DNA from: CAVRZY01 sp963725415
Lineage (GTDB): Bacteria > Acidobacteriota > Terriglobia > Bryobacterales > Bryobacteraceae
Assembly (NCBI GenBank): GCA_963725415.1
Contig: CAVRZY010000232.1
Span: forward strand, 1 to 9,556
Direction: 5' to 3'
DNA length: 9,556 bases
The notes beneath the pieces were generated by a model. The model was not told where the DNA came from. It saw only the letters and a list, made by a program, of their open reading frames with translations, and did no database searches. Shown piece after piece: positions 1 to 6,050 of the stretch. The position numbers were made by a program, and so were the translations under genes. Numbering within the stretch: the first letter of the stretch is position 1; each line of letters starts with the position of its first letter.

Positions 1-126
1 ATTCAATACGCGGGCGTTTGCGTGGGCGACTTTTTCTTGTGTTGTGTTGATGATGGGAATGGACTATGATCAAGGGTATGAAAAAACCCACCTGTAAGCA
101 CCTAAGCATTAAATAAATTGCTTATT

Positions 127-610
127 TTATGGAATGCGGGGTGATTTTAGCGCAAAATTAAGACTTAATTTTACTTTTTCTATTAAATCTGCTTTTGTCA
201 TCCCAAAATACGGGCGAAACAATCGAAATAATTTTTTGGCGAAATTGGTTTAATTCATTAAGTTGGTTGTCTTGCACACAAATATTTGGATCTCGATGGA
301 GAAAAGCCATGATATATTTTTTTTGGGCCACGGCCTCGTTGAATTCCCATTCGATATGACTTATTGGAGCATAAGCATCCCTTGTACCATATTGACCTGT
401 GTGATAATATGAATAAGATAATTACATTTATGAATGAGTTCTTTAAGTGTTCTCAGGAGGTTCGGGGTAGTGGATATGACTGAATCCCACAGGGATTAAA
501 TTACAATTGCGTAAAATTTCATTGATCTCGGTGCGATGTTGCTTCAAATCTGAAATTGTGGAACTTAGATATACAGTTTTGTGTGTGTTGTTTAAGAAGA
601 GAGAGTTCAA
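127..610 (-). pseudogene. DUF4062 domain protein remnant with frame changes
   Basis: Read on the minus strand, four consecutive pieces rebuild a DUF4062 domain. Piece A (about 610-446) has the N-terminal signature KTVYLSSTISDLKQHRTEI followed by LIPVGF, matching the family pattern of V(F/Y)(I/L)SST..DLK..R with IPVGM. Piece B (about 450-400), one frame over, reads TLKELIHKCNYLIHII. Piece C (about 397-203), back in the first frame, reads GGQYGTRDAYAP, then EWEFNEAVAQKKYIMAFLHRDP, matching the family GGRYGS...EKEYDYA...PV.AFLHKDP block. Piece D (about 207-130), again shifted, reads MTKADLIEKVKLSLNFALK and ends at TAA 129-127. So there are three frame changes in under 500 bases. No ATG lies in frame at the start; TTG 610 is the only nearby candidate. 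DUF4062 often forms the N-terminal module of STAND/NACHT-like or other suspected defence proteins and is thought to be TIR-like; its role is not established. Broken gene versus indel errors cannot be decided here. Confidence 0.72.
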
Positions 611-920
611 AATTTTACTGAGAAATTGATATACGTTGTTTTTTATGTGGCCTTGCTCAATCTCGTCCCGGAGATGCCAGCAACAATTGAATTTAAAATA
701 TTGTTTGATTGCATTAATTCTTATTTTTCATGTTTGCTTTTTGCCCAATATTTGCTTTCGGATTTTTAATTTTCATTTATATAAAACATGCATTCGTTGA
801 GAATCTTCCGGCATATCCAGTCTTGATACTATTGATTACCAGAACGCTCTAATTTCCCCAATTTTGCAAAGATTTACTCTTTTCCATTAAGGATATGAAT
901 CAAACAGGTTTGAAATGGAT
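611..920. other. AT-rich spacer, nothing recognised
   Basis: Between the two minus-strand remnants I see only short open frames interrupted by stops in all six frames and low-complexity A/T runs. No convincing promoter, tRNA, terminal inverted repeat or transposase fragment is visible. A minus-strand frame at about 730-611 is open into the DUF4062 remnant but has no recognisable motif and no ATG start, so it could be leader DNA or a longer, decayed N-terminus. Confidence 0.5.
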
Positions 921-1222
921 TTAAAGCCATTCTTTAGCTTTCTCAAGCAAAAGTTTGGGGTTGTTCGTAAAAATCAAGCCCAAGATGTGAAACTTGCGAT
1001 GACGTTAATTGCCCACTCTGTTGTTGCTTGGAAAAAAAATGAGCCATTCGTTCCGCTAATATTGATAATGCCCCAATGGAACCTTCAATGCAATTAACAT
1101 TGCTACCTGTATGTCGAAATTTTTTCCCACAAATTATTGAGCCGAATCAATTCCAAATTCGTTTCGATTTGGTTTGGGTGAATATGAGGAAGCCATACAA
1201 AATCGGAACCGGAAGGTAACAT
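921..1222 (-). pseudogene. Unrecognised minus-strand coding remnant in three frames
   Basis: Three adjacent minus-strand pieces in different frames look like one protein. Piece 1 (1222 to about 1110) starts ATG and contains VWLPHIHPNQIETNLELIR and NNLWEKIS. Piece 2 (about 1105-950) contains EGSIGALSILAERMAHFF and LTSSQVSHLGLDFYE. Piece 3 (about 957-921) gives NNPKLLLEKAKEWL and ends at TAA 923-921. The join between pieces 2 and 3 (LDFYE then NNPKLLLEKAKEWL) is natural if one base is restored. I do not recognise the family. The reconstructed product would be about 100 residues, largely helical, with a charged C-terminus. It lies upstream of, and in the same orientation as, the DUF4062 remnant, so the two may once have formed one operon. 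A competing 60-codon plus-strand frame (915-1097) has no family signal. Confidence 0.4.
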
Positions 1223-1532
1223 GCCGGCGTCAACTTACAGGCATGACGAAGAATTATTCGTCGAGCCGGTCCTCGATCATTCCATTACCAAGGGTATTCC
1301 TCCCATGCACATTTGGGACGAGACCTATAAAGGCATGTGGATCTCGCCCAAAGTAAAGGTTCTGCTGAGGACCAATAACCCCACCAGCGACGGCCCGGTC
1401 GCCTGGGTCAGTCCGTATGACAAGTCGCGCGTGGTCTACATCGAGCTGGGTCACGACCACATGGCGCACCAGCACCCCGTCTATCGAACCCTGGTGAAGC
1501 AGGCTATCTTCTGGGCTGCCGGAAGGGAGTGA
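1188..1532 (+). pseudogene. ThuA-family protein, 5'-truncated C-terminal part
   Basis: ThuA-like (trehalose-utilisation type, glutamine-amidotransferase-fold) domains occur in carbohydrate-degrading gene sets of Acidobacteria, Planctomycetes and relatives; their exact activity is mostly unknown. Only the C-terminal part is present. The recognisable block starts near STYRHDEELFVEPVLDH and continues with GIPPMHIWDETYKGMW, PVAWVSPYDKSRVVYIELG, GHDHMAHQHPVYRTLV and FWAAGRE, the usual end of the family. Complete members are about 200-300 residues, so at least half is missing. The frame is open back to a TGA at 1185-1187, and ATG 1221 is simply the first ATG, not a credible native start. The loss coincides with the GC-rich to AT-rich transition. 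The stop TGA (1530-1532) overlaps the sulfatase start as GTGA, which suggests translational coupling in the intact operon. Confidence 0.8.
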
Positions 1533-2958
1533 TCGTGCCGCTCAGCCGCCGCGCTTTCCTGTCCATGACGGGCGCCGGCCTGCTCCAGGGCCGGCCCGCG
1601 CCACCGCTCAACTTCATTTTCATCCTTATCGACGACATGGGCTGGACCGACCTGAGCTGCTTCGGCAGTACTTTCTACGAGACTCCCAACATCGACCGGC
1701 TGGCCGCCGAGGGCATGAAGTTCACCAACGCCTACGCCGCCTGTCCGGTGTGCTCGCCCACGCGCGCTGCTATCATGACGGGCAAGTATCCGGCGCGGTT
1801 GCAACTCACCGACTGGATCCCCGGCCGCAAGCAGTGGCCGGCGGCCAAGCTCCTGGTACCCGAGTTCAACCAGCAGCTTCCGCTCGAAGAGGTGACCATC
1901 GCCGAGGCGCTCAAGCCCGCCGGCTATGCCACGGCCTCCATCGGCAAGTGGCATCTCGGCGCGGTGCCGTTTTATCCCGAGAAGCAGGGCTTCGATCTCA
2001 ACATCGCCGGCACTCACCGCGGCAGCCCTAGTTCCTACTTCGGGCCCTTCGATCTCCCGGGCCTTCAAGGCGGCACTGCCGAAGACTATCTCACCGACCG
2101 CCTCACCGACGAAGCCGAGAAGTTTCTCGATCGGAACAAGGACCGCCCCTTCTTCCTCTATCTGCCGCACTTCGCGGTCCATCTCCCGCTCCAGGCCCAG
2201 CAGAAGCTCATCGAGAAGTACAAGGCCCGCGTCAAGCCCGGAGCGCTCCATAACAACGCCGTTTACGCGGCCATGATCGAGAGAGTGGATGAAGCCGTCC
2301 GGCGCCTCAGCAGAAAACTCGATGAGTTGAAGATCGCGGACCGCACTGTCGTCTTCTTCACCTCCGACAACGGCGGCCTGGTGTACGAGGGACGCGCGAA
2401 AGGCCCCGTCACCTCGAACGCTCCGCTCCGCGCGGGCAAGGGCCATTTGTATGAAGGCGGCGTGCGCGTGCCGCTGATCGTGCGCTGGCCCGGCGCGGTC
2501 CCCCCGGCGCCACCTGCGATGTGCGCGTCTCCAGCATCGACTTTCATCCCACCATCCTTCAGATGGCCGGCCTCAAAGCCCGCGCTCTTGATGGCCTGAG
2601 CCTCGTCCCCGTTCTCAGGCAGCGCGGCAAGCTGAAGCGCGAGGCGCTCTACTGGCACTATCCTCACTACAGCAACCAGGGCGGCGTCCCCAGCGGCTCC
2701 ATCCGCAGCGGCGATTTCAAGCTGATCGAGTTCTACGAAGACGGCCGCCTGGAGCTCTTCAATATTAAAGAGGATACCGGCGAGCGCACCAACCTGGCGC
2801 AAAAGCTCCCCAAAAAAGCCGTTGACCTCCGCGCCCTCCTGGACCGCTGGCGCGCCTCCGTCCACGCCACCATGCCCAAGCCCAACCCCAACTACGACCC
2901 GGCCCAAGCCGGCCAGGGCCTCACCGGCGCCCAACCCAAAACCGAACCGGACGAGTAG
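1529..2958 (+). CDS. Tat-exported Cys-type sulfatase, split by a -1 frameshift
   Basis: Formylglycine-dependent sulfatase (arylsulfatase A-like, S1 type), expected to remove sulfate esters from a polysaccharide or other organic sulfate outside the cytoplasm. The start is GTG 1529, overlapping the ThuA stop. A short twin-arginine signal, SRRAFL (residues 6-11), precedes the fold. Metal ligands lie in DDMGW (35-39). The catalytic cysteine is C75 in CSPTR, which fits CxPxR and so formylglycine conversion. GKWHLG, LPHFAVHLPL, FTSDNGG and GKGHLYEGGVRVPL are the other active-site blocks. The first frame derails after VRWPGAV and ends at 2599. The second frame resumes with CDVRVSSIDFHPT and includes GSIRSGDFKLIEFYEDG and LFNIKEDTGERTNLA, the usual sulfatase C-terminal region. 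Restoring one C at 2500-2505 joins them as AVPPGATCDVRVSS, giving about 476 residues, normal for the family. No maturase or second sulfatase is in the window. The natural substrate is unknown. Confidence 0.9.
2500..2505 (+). other. C6 tract at the sulfatase frameshift
   Basis: Six consecutive C residues sit exactly where the sulfatase frame changes. Seven would restore a single frame across the conserved region (GTC CCC CCC GGC GCC ACC TGC GAT). The break is therefore one missing base in a homopolymer. This may be a sequencing or assembly slip, a recent loss-of-function mutation, or a slippage site. Confidence 0.8.
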
Positions 2959-2983
2959 TTGCCAGGCCGCCACTTCACTGCTA

Positions 2984-3001
2984 TCCGCCGCGGGAGGCGG
3001 A
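2984..3001 (+). terminator. GC-rich hairpin downstream of the sulfatase
   Basis: TCCGCC and GGCGGA form a perfect 6-bp stem around a 6-base loop, 26 bases after the sulfatase stop and before the lpxD promoter candidate. Only a short T stretch follows (GGTTTGGG), so this is not a textbook intrinsic terminator. Its position between two unrelated transcription units supports a termination or transcript-end role. Confidence 0.35.
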
Positions 3002-3005
3002 CGGT

Positions 3006-3034
3006 TTGGGTGCCACGGGCGCGAGTGCTAAAGT
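3006..3034 (+). promoter_or_regulatory. Candidate sigma-70 promoter for lpxD
   Basis: TTGGGT (3006-3011) as a weak -35, a 17-base spacer, and TAAAGT (3029-3034) preceded by TGC (extended -10: TGCTAAAGT). Transcription would begin near 3041, leaving a leader of about 23 bases that contains the GAAGG ribosome-binding site at 3053-3057. The pattern resembles the TGCTACAAT element upstream of the oxidoreductase at 4948-4956. Confidence 0.4.
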
Positions 3035-3063
3035 TGATTTTGGCTAGTGGCTGAAGGCTGATT

Positions 3064-4110
3064 ATGAAACTACGCGAGATTGCTTCGAGTTTGGGTTGCG
3101 AACTGGTTGGCGACGGGGAGATCGAGATCCGCGGCGTGGCGGCGATGGAGCAGGCGGGCCCCGAGGAGCTGACCTTTCTTGCGAACCCGAAGTACGCGCA
3201 CAAAGTGAAGCACACACGGGCCGGGGCGATTCTGATCGCGGAACCGGTGGGGGAGATCCCGATTGCGAGCCTGGTTTCTTCGAACCCGTATCTGGATTTC
3301 GCCCGGGCGCTGGAATTGTTCTATCAGCCTCCGCGCCCGCCGGCCGGGATTCACCCGCTGGCGGTCATCGCGCCGAGCGCGCAGATCGGTGAGGGCGCCT
3401 CCATCGGACCGTTTGCGGTGGTCGGAGAAAGGGTCACGCTGGGCCGCAACGCGGTGCTGCATCCGCACGTCGTGATTTACGAGGGCGCCCAGATCGGGGA
3501 CGATTTCTACGCGCATTCTCATGCCACAGTGCGAGAGTTCTGCCGCGTCGGGCACCGGGTCATCCTGGGCAACGGGGTGGTGGTGGGCGGAGACGGGTTC
3601 GGCTTTGCCCATCGCGCCGACGGCACGCATTACAAGATCGTGCAGTCCGGCCCCACGGTGATTGAGGACGACGTGGAGATCCAGTCGCTGTCTTCGGTGG
3701 ACCGTGCCAGCGTCGGGGAGACTCGCGTCAAGCGCGGCACCAAGATCGACAGCCTGGTACAGATCGGCCACGCCTGCCTGGTGGGCGAGGACTGCATCCT
3801 GTGCGCGCAGGTGGGGCTGGCGGGCAGCTCGATCCTGGGACGCAACGTGGTGCTGACCGGGCAGGTGGGTGTTTCAGGCCACCTGACGATCCACGACAAC
3901 GCCGTGGTCTACGCCCAGAGCGGAATCGGAGGCGACGTGGAACCCGGCGGCGTGGTGTCCGGCTCGCCGGCCTTTGACGCTAAGGTGTGGCGGCGCGCCG
4001 TGACCGCTTTCCCAAAACTGCCCGAACTTCTAAAGACCGTCCGAGAGCTGACGAAGAGAATCAATGAGCTGGAGAAAACTGCCCAGCGAGAGTCTGAAAA
4101 CAATGCCTGA
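3064..4110 (+). CDS. lpxD: UDP-3-O-(3-hydroxyacyl)glucosamine N-acyltransferase LpxD
   Basis: Third step of lipid A synthesis: transfers a 3-hydroxyacyl chain from acyl-carrier protein to the 2-amino group of UDP-3-O-acyl-glucosamine, in the cytoplasm. The 348 residues match the usual 340-350. The N-terminal LpxD uridine-binding domain (about 1-95) includes GAAMEQAGPEELTFLANPKY-like sequence typical of the family. Left-handed beta-helix hexapeptide repeats run from about 100 to 300 (PSAQIGEGASIGPFAVVGE onwards), with GGDGFGFA and GTKIDSLVQIGH. H236 in QIGHAC is the expected catalytic histidine. A C-terminal helix with LLKTVRELTKRINELEK follows, as in trimeric LpxD. Start ATG 3064 is preceded by GAAGG at 6 bases. 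Oddities: HAC and EIQSLSSVDRA replace the commoner HN and EIGANTTIDRG. It is not next to lpxA, fabZ or lpxB here; instead the LOG gene overlaps its end. Confidence 0.96.
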   Translation: MKLREIASSLGCELVGDGEIEIRGVAAMEQAGPEELTFLANPKYAHKVKHTRAGAILIAEPVGEIPIASLVSSNPYLDFARALELFYQPPRPPAGIHPLAVIAPSAQIGEGASIGPFAVVGERVTLGRNAVLHPHVVIYEGAQIGDDFYAHSHATVREFCRVGHRVILGNGVVVGGDGFGFAHRADGTHYKIVQSGPTVIEDDVEIQSLSSVDRASVGETRVKRGTKIDSLVQIGHACLVGEDCILCAQVGLAGSSILGRNVVLTGQVGVSGHLTIHDNAVVYAQSGIGGDVEPGGVVSGSPAFDAKVWRRAVTAFPKLPELLKTVRELTKRINELEKTAQRESENNA

Positions 4111-4912
4111 TCAACCTCAAGCCTGTCCCCACGTGGTGGCCTACAAGAATCAAGCCTTTCTGGACAGCGCCGACGCGCGAGCGCTGCGGATGCTGTCGGA
4201 ATACCTGGAGCCCCTGTCGCACTTCCGCCGGGAGAGGATCCGGGACACCATCGTTTTCTTTGGCTCGGCGCGCATTCAGGAAGATGGCCCGCTAGGCCAC
4301 TATTACCAGGATGCCCGCCGGCTGGCCCGGCTGGTCACGGAATGGTCGGAGGGTTTGCGGAACGCCAGCCGCCGGTTCGTGATCTGCACGGGCGGCGGGC
4401 CGGGGATCATGGAGGCCGCCAATCGCGGGGCTCGGGAGGCCGGCGGGAAGACCGTCGGGTTGAACATCGGTCTGCCCTCCGAGCAATGGCCCAACCGCTA
4501 CGTTTCGCCAGAGCTCTGTTTCGAGTTCCACTACTTCTTCATGCGCAAGTTCTGGTTCGCCTACCTGGCGAAGGCGCTGGTAGTGTTTCCCGGGGGATTC
4601 GGCACCCTGGATGAGCTGCTGGAACTGCTGACCCTGGTGCAGACCCAGAAGCTGGCCAAGCGAATCGTAATCCTGCTGTACGGCTCCTCCTACTGGAAGG
4701 AGGTCATCAACTTCGAGGCCCTGGTGCGCCACGGCATGATCGCGCCGGAGGATCTGGAGCTGTTCCAGTACACCGACGATCCGCAGACCGCGCTGGAGCT
4801 GTTGAAGGAGGGACTGACGAAGTACTATCTCCGGCCGGAGGAGCCGTTGCCCGAGCACGAGCAGGAGACTCCCGCCATCGCCAAGTCGCGCGTGACGCCG
4901 AGGCTCATTTGA
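4103..4912 (+). CDS. LOG-family nucleotide 5'-monophosphate phosphoribohydrolase
   Basis: LOG-family (formerly 'lysine decarboxylase-like') Rossmann-fold enzyme. Characterised members hydrolyse cytokinin riboside or purine nucleoside 5'-monophosphates to free base plus ribose 5-phosphate; the bacterial substrate here is unknown. The two defining motifs are present: GGGPGIMEAANRG starting at residue 97 and PGGFGTLDELLE starting at residue 163, with FFMRKFWF between them supplying the conserved arginine/lysine. IVFFGSARI marks the first strand. The 269 residues are longer than the roughly 190 of plant-type LOG, with extra N-terminal helical sequence and a charged Glu/Pro-rich tail. ATG 4103 is chosen because it overlaps the lpxD stop as ATGCCTGA (stop at 4108-4110), the arrangement expected for coupling; an in-frame ATG at 4064 lies deeper in lpxD and adds unconserved residues. 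Co-transcription with lpxD is likely, although no shared pathway is known. Confidence 0.9.
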   Translation: MPDQPQACPHVVAYKNQAFLDSADARALRMLSEYLEPLSHFRRERIRDTIVFFGSARIQEDGPLGHYYQDARRLARLVTEWSEGLRNASRRFVICTGGGPGIMEAANRGAREAGGKTVGLNIGLPSEQWPNRYVSPELCFEFHYFFMRKFWFAYLAKALVVFPGGFGTLDELLELLTLVQTQKLAKRIVILLYGSSYWKEVINFEALVRHGMIAPEDLELFQYTDDPQTALELLKEGLTKYYLRPEEPLPEHEQETPAIAKSRVTPRLI

Positions 4913-4947
4913 GCCACTGAGTCATTGAGCACAACGGGTCGGTGGCC

Positions 4948-4956
4948 TGCTACAAT
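4948..4956 (+). promoter_or_regulatory. Extended -10 element upstream of the oxidoreductase
   Basis: TGCTACAAT is an extended -10 (TGn then TACAAT, five of six matches to TATAAT). A TTGAGC at 4925-4930 is a poor -35 at a 20-base spacing, so recognition would depend on the extended -10. The start would fall at about 4962-4964, at or just before GTG 4963 and ATG 4969, which implies a leaderless or nearly leaderless mRNA. It also argues against GTG 4942 as the translation start. Confidence 0.45.
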
Positions 4957-4968
4957 ACCGCCGTGGCG

Positions 4969-6039
4969 ATGCGAACTTTCCGAGTCGGCGTGATTGGGCG
5001 GACGGGGCGCGGAGGTTACGGGCATAATCTGGATCTGGTCTGGAAGTTCATTCCGAACGCGCAGCTCGTGGCGGTGGCGGACGAGAATCCGGAGGGCCTG
5101 AAGAAAGCGGCCGAGCGGCTGGGGGTGCGAGCGACGTACGGCGATTACCGGCAGATGCTGCGGCAGGAGCGACCGGAGGTGGTTTCGGTTGCGCCCCGCT
5201 GGGCGGACTGCCATCACGACATGGTGCTGGCGGCGGCGGAGGCGCGGGCTTCCATCTACCTGGAGAAGCCTATGGCGCGAACGCCGGCGGAAGCCGACCG
5301 CATGATCGCGGCCTGCGATCGCGCGGGGGTGAAGCTGGCGGTGGCCCACCAGATGCGGATGGCGCCCATTCTGGATCTGGCGCGGCGCCGCCTGGAGGAA
5401 GGCGCCATCGGGCGGCTTCTGGAACTGCGCGGGCGCGGCAAGGAGGACGCCCGCGCGGGTGGCGAGGACCTGATGGTGCTGGGCACCCACATCTTCGACC
5501 TGATGCGCCAGTTTGCGGGCGATCCGCGGTGGGCGGTGGGGCGGGTTACGGCCGCCGGACAGGAAATCAAGCGGCGGGATGTGCGCGAGGGCAACGAGGG
5601 TCTGGGCCCGCTGGCCGGCGACGCCATCGCCGGTATGTACGCCTTCCGCGACGGCATCACCGGCTATTTCGCCAGCAAGCGGAGCGACGAGACCAGCGGG
5701 AACCGCTGGGGGCTGGACCTTTGCGGCAGCCACGGAATCATGACTATTCGCGCCGAAATGGAGCCGGTGGTCCACCTGTGCGCGTCGGTGCGCTGGACCG
5801 ACGCGCCGTGGACGCTACTCACGCTGCCCGGCAACCCGCCGCCGCGCGACACCAACGAGGCCAACCGCGCCCTAGTGGCGGATCTTCTGGAGGCGATCGA
5901 GCAGAACCGGGAACCCAAGGCCAGTGGCCGCCAAGCCCTGTGGACCCTGGAGATGGCCATGGCGCTGTACGAATCCCAACAATCCGCTGGGCGGGTGTAC
6001 TTCCCGTTGAAGAACCGCGGCAACCCGCTGGTCAGTTGA
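4969..6039 (+). CDS. Gfo/Idh/MocA-family NAD(P)-dependent oxidoreductase
   Basis: Cytoplasmic dehydrogenase of the glucose-fructose oxidoreductase / inositol dehydrogenase family, which oxidises or reduces sugars, inositols or related alcohols with NAD(P). The N-terminal Rossmann fold begins at once with VGVIGRTGRGGYG (residues 6-18), an unusual extended glycine loop. The family EKP motif is at 99-101 in YLEKPMART, with K100 the expected catalytic or substrate-contacting lysine. H174 and D177 in GTHIFDL match the conserved histidine/aspartate pair. A C-terminal beta-sheet domain continues to about 356 residues, a normal length. The start is uncertain: GTG 4942 (9 residues longer), GTG 4963 or ATG 4969. 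I chose ATG 4969 because a likely promoter lies at 4948-4956 and the fold begins immediately after. There is no clear ribosome-binding site. It may act on sugars released by the ThuA/sulfatase pair, but it is separated from them by lpxD and LOG, so that link is weak. Confidence 0.9.
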   Translation: MRTFRVGVIGRTGRGGYGHNLDLVWKFIPNAQLVAVADENPEGLKKAAERLGVRATYGDYRQMLRQERPEVVSVAPRWADCHHDMVLAAAEARASIYLEKPMARTPAEADRMIAACDRAGVKLAVAHQMRMAPILDLARRRLEEGAIGRLLELRGRGKEDARAGGEDLMVLGTHIFDLMRQFAGDPRWAVGRVTAAGQEIKRRDVREGNEGLGPLAGDAIAGMYAFRDGITGYFASKRSDETSGNRWGLDLCGSHGIMTIRAEMEPVVHLCASVRWTDAPWTLLTLPGNPPPRDTNEANRALVADLLEAIEQNREPKASGRQALWTLEMAMALYESQQSAGRVYFPLKNRGNPLVS

Positions 6040-6050
6040 ACCACATCCTC

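Larger units (their letters stand above)
1..1215. other. AT-rich segment with only broken coding remnants
   Basis: This stretch is strikingly AT-rich, with many A and T runs, while everything to its right is GC-rich. No intact gene is visible on either strand. Two minus-strand stretches (127-610 and about 921-1222) read as protein only if the frame is changed several times. At the left edge, 63 to 1 on the minus strand is an open frame with a protein-like composition (it includes TTQEKVAHANARVLN) that runs off the window and has no start codon. The segment may be an acquired island with decayed genes, or DNA from another organism joined in assembly. The right boundary is placed at about 1205-1240, where ThuA-like coding sequence begins. 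Confidence 0.7.

Noticed and set aside
104..123. Inverted repeat AAGCA/TGCTT just after the DUF4062 remnant stop
   Set aside because: A 5-bp AT-rich stem with a 10-base loop and no T tract on the minus strand is too weak to call a terminator.
915..1097. 60-codon plus-strand open frame in the AT-rich segment
   Set aside because: No recognisable motif or ribosome-binding site; the minus strand of the same DNA gives more protein-like runs ending in KAKEWL and a stop.
1..1215. Search for CRISPR repeats, tRNA, transposon ends or integrase in the AT-rich segment
   Set aside because: No regularly spaced repeats, cloverleaf sequence, terminal inverted repeats or transposase motifs were found by eye.
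1174..1216. TPR-like run FGLGEYEEAIQ on the plus strand
   Set aside because: Only one short motif, in a different frame from ThuA, with no second repeat and no continuation; probably chance.
1481..2446. 321-codon minus-strand open frame over the sulfatase
   Set aside because: It is antisense to a clear sulfatase with all its motifs; long antisense frames are common in GC-rich DNA, and its translation shows no family signature.
4942..4968. GTG 4942 as start of the oxidoreductase
   Set aside because: The likely -10 element lies inside this extension, and the added residues (MACYNTAVA) are not part of the Rossmann fold; kept only as an alternative.
4825..5775. 316-codon minus-strand open frame over the LOG end and oxidoreductase
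   Set aside because: Composition is His/Pro/Arg-rich and featureless, and the plus-strand genes are convincing.
5529..6050. The phosphatase reading frame stays open far upstream, to 5529
   Set aside because: This part lies over the well-supported oxidoreductase, its translation is arginine/glycine-rich with no domain, and the membrane segments begin only after ATG 6051.
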